From positions 10,543-74,542 of the forward strand of contig DASVWH010000091.1 of the NCBI GenBank assembly GCA_036389715.1: 64,000 nucleotides of DNA. Direction: 5' to 3'. Below are positions 9,198-17,882 of the stretch, piece after piece. This DNA comes from DASVWH01 sp036389715. Its GTDB lineage: Bacteria; Acidobacteriota; Blastocatellia; Pyrinomonadales; Pyrinomonadaceae. Numbering within the stretch: position 1 is the first letter of the stretch; each line of letters begins with the position of its first letter. A program made the position numbers and the translations under genes. The notes beneath the pieces are model-generated. The model was given only the letters and a program-made list of their open reading frames with translations. It did no database searches and was not told the DNA's origin.

Positions 9198-9261
9198 GAT
9201 GAGCTTTCACCGGGCCGCGCTTGCGCTAAGATGAGCTTTCACTGCGGCGCGCTTTCGTCAA
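9198..9261. repeat. 32-bp imperfect tandem duplication
   Basis: Two adjacent 32-bp units (9198-9229 and 9230-9261) both begin GATGAGCTTTCAC and end in TCAA or CTAA, with the middle GC-rich part diverged. A third, more degenerate copy (GTTTTCACTAC) may precede them. The tract fills the gap between the convergent ends of the glycosyltransferase and the VWA gene. No hairpin terminator is obvious. Confidence 0.6.
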
Positions 9262-9269
9262 GGCTTTAG

Positions 9270-10730
9270 TTACTTGCTCTCACGCGGCGCGCGATAACCG
9301 GGGCGCGCTCTGACCACAGCATCCTTGCGCGTGCTCTTGACCTTAATCTTTCGATACTTGCCGTCGCGCTCCGTCCTGGTCGGATAGTAGCCGAGCGAAT
9401 ACTGTGTGCGCAGCTCGGCGGCAATCCTGGCGAAGGCGTCCGGCAGGAAGAAGAGCGTGTCGGCGCGCAGCAGCGTCCCGCCGGAGAGTTCGGCCAGGTC
9501 GTTCAAATAGGCGTCGGCGGTGGAGTACATCATGTCCAGCTCGGAGCTGATGATCGAGCCGCCGCCCCTGCCGGACGAGCCCGGCATCGGATTATTACTG
9601 CCGCCCGGATAACGCGAGTTCGGGTCGCGGCTGTCGGGAGCGCCCGGGTCGCGGCCGCCCGGATAACGTGCGTCTCGATCCCGCGTGTCGGGATAGCGGT
9701 CGCTCCGGTTAATGCCGCCGCCGCCGCCGCCGTTGCCGGTCAGGACAATGCTGTCGGGCATGCCCGGAATCTTTATCGTGCCGCCGGAGGGAGCGGGGCC
9801 GGAAGGCAGCGGGATGGAAGAGCCGCCGGGGAAGGTCGGAGGGGTCGAGCCTCGCCTTCCGCCGCCGCCGAGAATCGTGCCGAGGTCTATCGTCTGCCCG
9901 GAGCTTTGCTGCTGGCGGACGAGGCGCTCGACATCCTCGCGCGTGTCGTAGCGAATCGGATAGACGATGATTCCGGCCTCTTCCAACTCCCGCCGGTTCT
10001 TATCGTAGTTCTCCCTGTCGCTGTAAGAGTCAACGCCGTCCGTGAAGATGACTATGGCCTTGCGCCCCTTGATGCGCTTGAGCGCGCCGAGCGCCAGGTG
10101 CATCGCGTCGTAGAGCTTCGTTCCCTTTCCGGGCCGCGTCTGCCTGATGGCCGCCTGGAGGGCCGGGCGCGCTTCCGTGAAGTCGCTCAGCTCGCGTATC
10201 TGATCGTCGAACGAGATGACCTTGACGCGGTCGGCCGCCTGGAGCTGTTCGACGAAGTCTATGGCCGCGCGTTGAATCTGCCCTAGTTTCTCCTGCGTGC
10301 TCGCGCTGGTGTCGAGCATCAGGACGACGTTGAAGGGAGCCGTCACGGTGGCGAAGAAGGCGACAGTCTGCTTGACATCATCCTCGTAGATGGTGAACTC
10401 CTCCTGGCGCATGTCCGGCAAGTACTTGTCGTTGCGGTCGCTGACGACGACGGGGACGGTCACGAGATTGGTCTGGACCTTGACGGTCTCGATATCATCC
10501 TGCTGCCGGTCGTCGCCCGTCTCCGCTTCCTCAGCGGGCGGCTGAGCGTTGGCGGGGCTCTGCGCAGGCACGGGCGGGGTCGGCGCAGGCTTGCCCTTTT
10601 GCGCGGGCGTCGGCCTGTTCCTGTCGCCGTCCTGCTTCTGCGTGCCGGGCCGGGCCTGGCCCGCCATGCCGCCGACGAGCAGGGCCATGATGATGATAGT
10701 AGCGAAGACCGCCCTGAGAGAGAACGCCAT
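9270..10730 (-). CDS. Secreted VWA-domain protein (acidobacterial VWFA-related type)
   Basis: A 486-residue exported protein. A signal peptide (MAFSLRAVFATIIIMALLVGGMAGQA) is followed by a Pro/Ala/Gln-rich linker, then VQTNLVTVPVVVSDRNDKYL, the typical entry of the acidobacterial VWFA-related domain. The VWA MIDAS motif DTSAST is near residue 138 and TDGVDSYSDREN near 232. A long Gly/Pro/Arg/Asp low-complexity insert with RYPGG and RDP units (about 285-395) separates the VWA core from a conserved C-terminal block ending in QYSLGYYPTRTERDGKYRKIKVK. Such proteins are numerous in Acidobacteriota genomes; their function is unknown, perhaps metal-dependent adhesion or protein binding in the periplasm. 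Confidence 0.9.
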   Translation of the reverse strand: MAFSLRAVFATIIIMALLVGGMAGQARPGTQKQDGDRNRPTPAQKGKPAPTPPVPAQSPANAQPPAEEAETGDDRQQDDIETVKVQTNLVTVPVVVSDRNDKYLPDMRQEEFTIYEDDVKQTVAFFATVTAPFNVVLMLDTSASTQEKLGQIQRAAIDFVEQLQAADRVKVISFDDQIRELSDFTEARPALQAAIRQTRPGKGTKLYDAMHLALGALKRIKGRKAIVIFTDGVDSYSDRENYDKNRRELEEAGIIVYPIRYDTREDVERLVRQQQSSGQTIDLGTILGGGGRRGSTPPTFPGGSSIPLPSGPAPSGGTIKIPGMPDSIVLTGNGGGGGGINRSDRYPDTRDRDARYPGGRDPGAPDSRDPNSRYPGGSNNPMPGSSGRGGGSIISSELDMMYSTADAYLNDLAELSGGTLLRADTLFFLPDAFARIAAELRTQYSLGYYPTRTERDGKYRKIKVKSTRKDAVVRARPGYRAPRESK

Positions 10731-11106
10731 AAGATGTAGCTCCTTCCGCTCTAACCGGAACTATGATGCGGGCAAATTTATCGGCACGCTCGAAGCCCGG
10801 ACGGGTCGCGCGGGTCGTGGGATGCTTGCAAACTGACAAACTGCTGCTGGTCTTCGCTTCGATGTCGCGGCAGAGAGAAAGGGTTTGCTCGCCCGCCGAA
10901 AGAGGAGGGGAATTTAGTTATTTCATCCACGCCCTGCTCACGGCGGCTTTCTTTTAGGCGGGCACTTCTGCTAGGTTGTGCGCGGGCCTGGGGGCCGGAC
11001 GTGGCGCGGATACAATCCTCGCCGTGATTCTCGCGGAAACCCTCTCTCTCTGGCCGCACGCTTGAGGCCGATACTGCCAGCGACTGCTGGCCGGAGTCCG
11101 ACGCAC
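10731..11106. other. Intergenic region between divergent genes
   Basis: 376 bp separating the VWA gene (minus) from the ATP-grasp-like gene (plus), so both promoters should lie here. A TACAAT hexamer near 11009 may be a -10 for the plus-strand gene, but no matching -35 is visible. The open frames in it lack recognisable protein features. I see no RNA gene or repeat. Confidence 0.4.
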
Positions 11107-12459
11107 ATGCCTTCCAGCCCGCTCGTCTCTGCCGTCGCATGGTTAGACCGCCGCATCCTGGATAACACAGAGCTTAATCCTGCGCTCTTCGCCCGGCTCG
11201 ACCTGGCGCAGCAGGCGCAGGGGCTGCTCTACGGCACGCGCCCGCTCTGCGCTTTCTTGCGCCCGTACCTCGTCTCGCGCTCACAGTATGCGGCGGTCGC
11301 GGAGGCCGCCGAAACCCTGGCGGGCGCTTTCGAGAGGATGGTCAAGTTCGCGCTCAAAGACGACGGGCTGCTCGGCCAGTTGGGGCTGACCGAGCGCGAG
11401 ACGAGGATGGCGCGGATTGATCCGGGCTACCAGCGGCTCTGCGTCAGCAGCCGCCTGGACGCTTTCCTGACCGACGACGGTTTCCAGTTTCTCGAATACA
11501 ACGCGGAGAACCCCTCCGGGATAACCGACCAGATGCTGCTCGAAACGGTTTTCTTCGGGCTCCCGCACATCAAGGAGTTTCTCGCAACTCACGCGCACTG
11601 GCTGCCGCGCCCGCATCAACGTTTGCTCGACGCGCTGCTTGAGACCTATCGCCGGTGGGGCGGGACCGAGGAGCGGCCCGGCATCGGGATAGTGGATTGG
11701 GATGGAGTCTCGACCGCCAGCGAGTTTGAGACACTGAAGAGCTACTTCGAGGCCGAAGGCTATCCAACCGTCATCGCGGACCCGCGCGAGCTGTCCTATG
11801 ACGGCGTTCGGCTGACGGCCCGCGAGTTTCGGATAGACATTCTCTACAAGCGCGTCGTGATTCACGAATTCCTCGAAAAGTTTGATGAGACGCACCCGCT
11901 CGCGCGCGCCTACGCGGAGCGGAGGGTCTGCATGGCCAACTCCTTTCGCTCGAAGGTCGCGCACAAGAAGGCAGGCTTCGCCATTCTCAGCGATCCCGTC
12001 TACGAGCATCTCTTCACGCCCGAACAGCTGACATGCATCCGCCGCCACATCCCCTGGACGCGGCTGGTCCGACCGGGGAGCACGACTTTTAAGGGAGACG
12101 AGCGAGACTTGATGGACATCCTCCGCCGCGAGCGCGAGCGGATGGTGCTCAAACCCAACGACGACTACGGCGGGGCGGGCATCTACTTCGGCTGGGAGCG
12201 GGACGAGCGCGAGTGGGAAGAGGCCATCACGCTCGCCTGCCAGCGCCCCTACGTCGTGCAGGAGCGCACGCCGTTTCAGAAAACCTTGATGCCCGTCTAT
12301 ACAGACCGCGTCGAGAACCGGGAGATGCTCGTAGACTTCGACCCCTTCCTCTTTCTCAACCGGGTCGAGGGCGGGCTCGTGCGTCTCTCCTCCTCTTTTC
12401 TCTGTAACGTGACCTCCGGGGGCGGCGAAACCGCGCTCCTTGTGTTAGAAGATTGTTGA
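11107..12459 (+). CDS. ATP-grasp-like protein (circularly permuted type suspected)
   Basis: A 450-residue cytosolic protein of uncertain function. FLEYNAENPSGITDQML near residue 120 resembles the acceptor-binding strand of circularly permuted ATP-grasp ligases. MVLKPNDDYGGAGIYFGWE near 340 is a strong ATP-grasp lysine and glycine-loop motif, and PYVVQERTP near 375 matches the following strand. This order fits the glutathionylspermidine-synthase-like or CP_ATPgrasp families. The substrate is unknown. The ATG at 11107 is preferred; an upstream in-frame GTG at 10978 would add 43 basic, low-complexity residues. The gene ends 60 bp before the exonuclease gene. Confidence 0.7.
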   Translation: MPSSPLVSAVAWLDRRILDNTELNPALFARLDLAQQAQGLLYGTRPLCAFLRPYLVSRSQYAAVAEAAETLAGAFERMVKFALKDDGLLGQLGLTERETRMARIDPGYQRLCVSSRLDAFLTDDGFQFLEYNAENPSGITDQMLLETVFFGLPHIKEFLATHAHWLPRPHQRLLDALLETYRRWGGTEERPGIGIVDWDGVSTASEFETLKSYFEAEGYPTVIADPRELSYDGVRLTAREFRIDILYKRVVIHEFLEKFDETHPLARAYAERRVCMANSFRSKVAHKKAGFAILSDPVYEHLFTPEQLTCIRRHIPWTRLVRPGSTTFKGDERDLMDILRRERERMVLKPNDDYGGAGIYFGWERDEREWEEAITLACQRPYVVQERTPFQKTLMPVYTDRVENREMLVDFDPFLFLNRVEGGLVRLSSSFLCNVTSGGGETALLVLEDC

Positions 12460-12519
12460 CGCCGGTCGGGGCCGGTGCGCTCGCAGAGACTCTCAAACAG
12501 GGAATTGGATAAACAGCAC

Positions 12520-13080
12520 ATGGCGGAAATCTTTGTCAGTACGGATATTGAGACGGACGGGCCCATTCCGGGGTCGCACTCGATGCTGAGCCTCGGCTCG
12601 GCGGCCTACACGGCGGACAAAACGCTGGTCTCGACCTTTTACGCCAATCTCGAAACGCTGCCCGGCGCGACGGGCTATCCCGAAACGATGGCCTGGTGGG
12701 AAACCCAGCCCGCCGCCTGGGCCGCCTGCACCGAGAATCCGCAGCCGCCCGAACAGGTCATGCAGCAATACGTGGCCTGGGTCAGGGCGCTGCCCGGCAA
12801 GCCTGTCTTCGTCGGCTACCCCGTCGTCTTCGACTTCATGTTCGTCCAGTGGTATCTGCACAAGTTCGCGGGCGAGAGCCCGTTCGGCTATATCGCGCTC
12901 GACATCAAGACGTATGCCTACGCGCTGCTGAGGCCCAAGAACTTCCGCCACACGATGAAATCCAACATGCCCAAGCACTGGTTCGACGACCTGCCGCACA
13001 CGCACAACGCCCTGGACGACGCCAAGGAGCAGGGCGCGCTCTTCTGCAACATGCTCGCCGAGCATCTCAAACAACCATGA
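12520..13080 (+). CDS. DEDDh 3'-5' exonuclease family protein
   Basis: A 186-residue RNase T or Rv2179c-like exonuclease. The DEDDh catalytic residues are visible: D9 and E11 in STDIETDGP, Asp in [10 protein letters not shown] near residue 107, and the final H-x4-D in [11 protein letters not shown] near 165. It probably degrades RNA or single-stranded nucleic acid in the cytoplasm. ATG 12520 is the start that places the first catalytic strand at the N-terminus; a GTG at 12475 is possible. Its stop codon overlaps the ATG of the PilZ gene (ATGA), so the two are translationally coupled. Confidence 0.82.
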   Translation: MAEIFVSTDIETDGPIPGSHSMLSLGSAAYTADKTLVSTFYANLETLPGATGYPETMAWWETQPAAWAACTENPQPPEQVMQQYVAWVRALPGKPVFVGYPVVFDFMFVQWYLHKFAGESPFGYIALDIKTYAYALLRPKNFRHTMKSNMPKHWFDDLPHTHNALDDAKEQGALFCNMLAEHLKQP

Positions 13081-13484
13081 CGCAACACCCAGAGCAGCCA
13101 GCCGTCGAACAGCGAGAGGCCGAGCGCGTCGGGGTGACGGAGGTGGACACGGCCATCTATATCCTCTGGGTGGATACGGACGAGGCTTCCGGCAGCGGAA
13201 AGATCACCAGCCTCAGCAGCCTCGGCTGTTTCATCCAGACCAAGGCCGAAGCGCGGCTCGCCAGCAGCATCTTCATCCGGCTGCGCCTGCCGACCGAACG
13301 CTGGCTCTTATTGACGGGCGAGATTATTCACATCACACGCCGGGTCGGCTTCGGAGTCCGCTTCACCGGACTGACCGCCGAGGACCAGGCCATGCTCGCG
13401 CTGCTCGTCGAGTATTACAGCGAATCCCCGACCGTTCTCGTCGGGACCATCTGCGAGAGCGAGGGCGGCCCGCAGCCCGCGTGA
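13077..13484 (+). CDS. PilZ domain protein
   Basis: A 135-residue protein with one PilZ domain, the usual cyclic-di-GMP sensor fold. Seen: [15 protein letters not shown] (the SxxG-type loop) near residue 40, [11 protein letters not shown], and [15 protein letters not shown] near 85. The N-terminal RxxxR half of the c-di-GMP site is not evident, so it may be a non-binding or effector-linked PilZ. The ATG overlaps the exonuclease stop by 4 bp. The pairing of exonuclease and PilZ is unexplained. Confidence 0.75.
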   Translation: MTQHPEQPAVEQREAERVGVTEVDTAIYILWVDTDEASGSGKITSLSSLGCFIQTKAEARLASSIFIRLRLPTERWLLLTGEIIHITRRVGFGVRFTGLTAEDQAMLALLVEYYSESPTVLVGTICESEGGPQPA

Positions 13485-13679
13485 AAAGGCGGGGCCCCCG
13501 AGCGCCGCGTCCGGTTGCAAACGGCGCGGCATCTTATGGCAATCATGCCTGCCTGTGGTAACCTCCTTTCAAACCGAGATGACATCAGAAGACAGGGAAC
13601 CCGCCCTCGCTGGATTTGTAGCCTCAAGGGGGATGCCCTATGCTCTTCGGACTTACTTATGAAGGAGACGGAATTGCTT

Positions 13680-16661
13680 ATGGAGCAGGAGCGGTTGCCC
13701 ACCGGCGTCACGTTCGTGACGGAGGAGGAAGGGATTCGTGAGTATAGACTGGCCAATGGGATGAAGGTCTTGCTGGTGGAGAACCGCGTCGCGCCGGTGG
13801 CGACCGTGCTGGTGCTCTACAAGGTCGGCTCGCGCAACGAAGCTGTCGGGTACACGGGTTCGACGCACCTGCTCGAACACATGATGTTCAAGGGTACGCC
13901 GACCTTCAACAAAGAGAAGAACACGCAGATTGCCGCCACGCTGCAAAAGATCGGCGCGAGCTTCAACGCCACTACATGGTATGACCGCACTAACTATTTC
14001 GAGACAGTGCCCTCCGACCAGCTCGAATTGGCCATCAAGCTCGAAGCCGACAGGATGCGCAACTCGCTGATCGCAGACGCCGACCGCCAGTCCGAGATGA
14101 CGGTCGTCCGCAACGAGTTGGAGCGCGGGCAGAACGAGCCCTCCGAGGTGCTCGACGAGGCCGTCTACGCCGCAGCCTTTCGCGAACACCCCTATCATCA
14201 TCCGACCATCGGCTGGCGCGCAGATGTCGAAGGCGTGCCGACTTCGCGGCTCAAATCCTTCTTCGATACTTTCTATCATCCGAATAACGCGACGGTCGTC
14301 TTGGTCGGCGACTTTGAGCGCGGCGAGGCGCTCGGGCTCGTCAGCGAACACTTTGGCGCATACCCTGCTTCCGCAGAGCCGATTCCCGAAGTCTACACGG
14401 AAGAGCCGCCGCAGCAGGGCGAGCGCCGCCTGGTGATTCGCCGCGCCGGAGAGCTGGCCATCATCCAGATAGCCTTTCACACGCCGAGCGCGCTCGGACA
14501 GCTCCGCGTGCTCTCGAATGAGGAGTTGGCCGAGCTGGCCGCCAATCCGCCCGCACAGAACGACATCTACCCGCTCGTCGTCCTCTCGGTCTCCTTTTCG
14601 CACGGCATCACGAGCCGTCTCTACCAGGCGCTGGTCGAAAAGGAGCTGGCCGTCGAGGCCGTCTCGAACTGCGACCAGCACCGCGACCCGGGGCTCTTCA
14701 ATGTCTATGCGACGGTGCGGCCGGGCGTCGAGCCCGCGCGGGTCGAAGCGGCCATCCTGGAAGAGCTTGGCAAGGTGGTCGCGGAGGGCCTCACTGAAAC
14801 CGAGGTGGAGAAGGCCAAGCAGCAGATCATGGCGCAGGTGGCCTACACGCGCGACGGGACGTACAACATCGCCGTCCAGATGTCGGAGGCCGAGGCCATC
14901 GCCGATTGGCGCTACTATAAGGATTACGCGGCCAACATCTCGCGGGTCACGACAGCCGATGTCCGGCGCGTCGCCCGGACCTATTTCACGGAAGACAATC
15001 GCACCGTCGGCCACTTCATCCCCAAGCAGAGCGGCGCAAACAATGCTGGCAACGGCAGCAACGGCAACGGCAGCAACGGCAATGGCGGGGGCAGCAGCGG
15101 CGGCAGCGGCGGCGGCAGCGTCGAGCCGGGCCAGCTCCAGCGCGCGCTCTTTCAACGCGGCGTGCAGTTTTATGACGAGATTGACCCAGCCAGTGGCGGC
15201 GCGGCCCCGGCGGAAACCTCCCCCGAGACGGCGCAGCACGAGGGCCGTGAAGCGGGCGCGGGCGGCTCTCTGACGCCGCAGGCGATAGAGCAGCAGTCCG
15301 TTGCTCAGCGCGGCGACAAATCGTCCGCGGCGGTCGAGGCCATCACGGCCCGGACGAGCGCGAGGTCCAACTTCGCCGCGCGCATCTCCCGCACCGAGAT
15401 CGAGAGCGGCGCTGCGCTGCTCATCCTCGAAAACCACGCGACGCCGACCGTCTCGCTGCGCGGGTCATTCCGCGCGGGCTCCTATTTCGAGCCGGAGGAT
15501 AAGCCGGGCCTCGCGCAGATCGCGGCCAACATGCTCGAACGCGGGTCGAAGCGGCGGACCAAGCTGGAGATAGCCGGGGCCCTCGAATCGGTCGGCGCTC
15601 AACTGGATTTCTCGGCCGACCCTTTTGCCGTCAGCATTGCGGCCCGCTCGCTCTCGAAGGATTTGCCGCTGGTGCTGGGCATCATCGCGGAACAACTGCG
15701 CGAGCCCGCCTTTCCCGGCGACGAGCTGGAAAAGCTCAAGCAGCAGTTCATCGCCATGATTCAGGAGCAGCAATCGAACACCGGCTACCGCGCCCGCGAG
15801 CGCTTCACGCAGTTGATCTTCGAGCCCGCCAGCCCCTTCTACATGCACCCGGGCGAGCAGCTGGTCCAGAGCATCAGTTCGATTACGGTCGAAGACGTGC
15901 AGCGCTTCTACGACGAACGCTACGGCGGGCGCTCGCTGATTCTCTCCATCGCGGGCGACGTCAACACGGCCGACGTGCAGCGACAGTTCCGGGAGGACTT
16001 CGGCCCATTTACGGGGCCTGAAAGCGTCGAGATTAACGTCACGGACCCTGAGCCGCAGGCCGAGACGCGGCGTGAAATCGTCCTCTTGAAAGAGAAGGCC
16101 AACGTTGACATTCTGCTCGGCACTGCCGCGCAACTGCGCCGCGACTCGAAAGACTACTACGCGGCGCTGCTGGCCAACAGCGCGCTCGGCGAATCCACTC
16201 TCTCCTCGCGGCTGGGCCTCCAGGTGCGCGATGTGGAAGGATTGACCTACGGCATCAACTCGCGCTTTCGCGCGCCGAGCCTCGCCGCCGGTCCCTGGTA
16301 TGTCGGCGTCTCCGTCAACCCGAACAACGTCGAGAAAGCGATCAACTCGGCCCTGAACGTCGTCCGCGACTACGTCCGCAACGGCATTCGTCCCGAAGAG
16401 CTGGCCGACGAAAAATCGTCTGCCATCGGCTCCTTCAAAGTCGGGCTGGCGACCAACGCAGGGCTCGCCCAGGCCATGTGGAATTCCGAGTTCTACAAGC
16501 TCGGGACCGATTACATAGACCGCTTCCCCGAAATCGTCCAGGCCGTGACCATCGAAGAAGTCAACGCGGCCATCCGAAAATACTTCCGGCCGGACCAACT
16601 GACGGTCGTCATCGCGGGCGATATGGAAGCGGCTACTGAGAGCATGGCCCCGACCGCTTAG
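13680..16661 (+). CDS. M16 family peptidase, two fused modules
   Basis: A 993-residue zinc peptidase of the pitrilysin or processing-peptidase clan. Module 1 holds the inverted zinc motif H63-L-L-E66-H67 and the third ligand E146 (RNELERGQNEP). A Gly/Asn/Ser linker (about 453-480) joins it to module 2, which has the M16 fold but a degraded active site (FEPEDKPGLAQIAANML where HxxEH would be) and keeps the substrate-gripping R/Y region (SRLGLQVRDVEGLTYG). This is the classic active-plus-inactive M16 pair in one chain. No signal peptide is seen from this start. AAGGAG at 13662-13667 supports ATG 13680; ATG 13659 is an alternative. Confidence 0.9.
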   Translation: MEQERLPTGVTFVTEEEGIREYRLANGMKVLLVENRVAPVATVLVLYKVGSRNEAVGYTGSTHLLEHMMFKGTPTFNKEKNTQIAATLQKIGASFNATTWYDRTNYFETVPSDQLELAIKLEADRMRNSLIADADRQSEMTVVRNELERGQNEPSEVLDEAVYAAAFREHPYHHPTIGWRADVEGVPTSRLKSFFDTFYHPNNATVVLVGDFERGEALGLVSEHFGAYPASAEPIPEVYTEEPPQQGERRLVIRRAGELAIIQIAFHTPSALGQLRVLSNEELAELAANPPAQNDIYPLVVLSVSFSHGITSRLYQALVEKELAVEAVSNCDQHRDPGLFNVYATVRPGVEPARVEAAILEELGKVVAEGLTETEVEKAKQQIMAQVAYTRDGTYNIAVQMSEAEAIADWRYYKDYAANISRVTTADVRRVARTYFTEDNRTVGHFIPKQSGANNAGNGSNGNGSNGNGGGSSGGSGGGSVEPGQLQRALFQRGVQFYDEIDPASGGAAPAETSPETAQHEGREAGAGGSLTPQAIEQQSVAQRGDKSSAAVEAITARTSARSNFAARISRTEIESGAALLILENHATPTVSLRGSFRAGSYFEPEDKPGLAQIAANMLERGSKRRTKLEIAGALESVGAQLDFSADPFAVSIAARSLSKDLPLVLGIIAEQLREPAFPGDELEKLKQQFIAMIQEQQSNTGYRARERFTQLIFEPASPFYMHPGEQLVQSISSITVEDVQRFYDERYGGRSLILSIAGDVNTADVQRQFREDFGPFTGPESVEINVTDPEPQAETRREIVLLKEKANVDILLGTAAQLRRDSKDYYAALLANSALGESTLSSRLGLQVRDVEGLTYGINSRFRAPSLAAGPWYVGVSVNPNNVEKAINSALNVVRDYVRNGIRPEELADEKSSAIGSFKVGLATNAGLAQAMWNSEFYKLGTDYIDRFPEIVQAVTIEEVNAAIRKYFRPDQLTVVIAGDMEAATESMAPTA

Positions 16662-16688
16662 CTCTCACCACGCGGTAACTTTGACAGT

Positions 16689-16743
16689 CCCGGCGAGCGG
16701 CGACATGACTTGCAGGCGCAGGCTCACGTTGCCGCTCGCCGGG
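16689..16743 (+). terminator. GC-rich stem-loop after the M16 gene
   Basis: A 13-bp perfect stem (CCCGGCGAGCGGC pairing with GCCGCTCGCCGGG) around a 29-nt loop, 27 bp past the M16 stop. There is no U-run, so it could act in transcription termination or mRNA stability. Confidence 0.5.
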
Positions 16744-16912
16744 GTCGTTATTGCCGACGCGACCTGAAACATTTACCGCTCCGCTCTCAACTCAAAGCCC
16801 TGTAGACTCTTCCCGAATTGATACACCTCGCAAAGCGTCTTGCCTCGCGCCCGTCGCATGTGACAGAATCCGTTTGCTGTCATCCTATCGCGCACTTCGA
16901 CGGAGTTTCACC

Positions 16913-17593
16913 TTGCTTTCACGTCCGCGGTCCAGAAGTCTGAGCGCCGAGGCCATCGCTCGCATCGTGTGGGCGGTCTTGCTCTCGCTCGGCCTGCTGG
17001 CCGGGGCTCTGCCGCCGAGCGCCTTCTCCTTCTCCGCGGACGTTTGCCGGATGGACTGTTGCCTGGGCAAGTCGCCGCACGCGCCCGGCTCTTGCAGCAT
17101 CGCTTTCGCGGACGAAGCTCAAGCCGAGCCGCCCGGTGAACTAACGGGCGATGCGGCCGCAACTGATAAGGCGATGCACGAGGGGACGCACGTGGCCCAC
17201 GCGGCTGCGCGTGCGGACGGCTCACCTCATGCGGGCGGGGCTGCGAAACAGTCTTCTGAGAGCATGGCCCCGGCGCATCATTCATCTACGCGCGGTTCGA
17301 GGGCAGGTCATCATTCTTCCTCCACTCGACAAACGGCGCGGGCGGCCAGTGTCGTCGCCGCGTTTCTGGCAAAGCCCTGTTCGCCAGAGTGTGCAGCGGC
17401 CGCGTTGAGTTCTCCGACCGGGGGCCGCCGCCCGCGTGATGGGGCGCTGCTTAATCACGGGTTCCTGCCGCGCGCGCCCTCCAGGATTGCGAATCTCGAA
17501 TGGCTCTCGGGCCTCGTGCCGCTCTCGACCGGAGCGCGGGGCGTCTCTGTCCCGCGCGGGCCGCCCATCCTGCTCACCAATCCGTCAACTTAA
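16913..17593 (+). CDS. Cys/His-rich membrane-anchored hypothetical protein
   Basis: A 226-residue protein of unknown function. It has one hydrophobic segment (IARIVWAVLLSLGLLAGALPPSAF, about residues 10-35), then a cysteine cluster CRMDCCLGKSPHAPGSC, a His/Ser-rich middle part and a second pair CSPEC near 165, ending in RGPPILLTNPS. The mix of paired Cys and scattered His suggests metal binding, perhaps copper, and small Cys-rich exported proteins upstream of TonB receptors often serve metal handling; this is inference. The TTG at 16913 was chosen because GGAG at 16902-16905 is correctly spaced; an upstream TTG at 16751 would extend it. The following 289 bp before the receptor hold no convincing gene. 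Confidence 0.6.
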   Translation: MLSRPRSRSLSAEAIARIVWAVLLSLGLLAGALPPSAFSFSADVCRMDCCLGKSPHAPGSCSIAFADEAQAEPPGELTGDAAATDKAMHEGTHVAHAAARADGSPHAGGAAKQSSESMAPAHHSSTRGSRAGHHSSSTRQTARAASVVAAFLAKPCSPECAAAALSSPTGGRRPRDGALLNHGFLPRAPSRIANLEWLSGLVPLSTGARGVSVPRGPPILLTNPST

Positions 17594-17882
17594 TCACCGT
17601 TAACGACCCGCGACCGTCGCGCCTCCGATGAGCGAACGCGTGAGCGCGCGCGCAAGCGAACGCGCCCGTCAGTGCCGTCTCTTCTGCTCCGGCGAAGCAG
17701 CGCTCTGCGCGGGCAAGCCGGGCTGTCACGGTCTCTCCGCAACTGCGGGCCGTGCCCGCTCCGGCGAGTGCGACTTCGGCCCGGCACGTCTCAAAAGTGC
17801 TGCGGCGTGGCGCTCGTCGTTCAATCGCAGGCTGACGAACGGCGCGGCCTATCTGCATTGGTAAGAAGGACTTAGAAGAGTA

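Noticed and set aside
13653..15437. 594-residue open frame antisense to the M16 gene
   Set aside because: High-GC antisense frame; Arg/Ala/Asp/Leu-rich without family motifs, and fully inside a clear M16 gene on the other strand.
17628..17875. Small overlapping open frames between the Cys/His-rich gene and the TonB receptor
   Set aside because: Arg/Ser-rich, overlapping each other, without ribosome sites or recognisable features.
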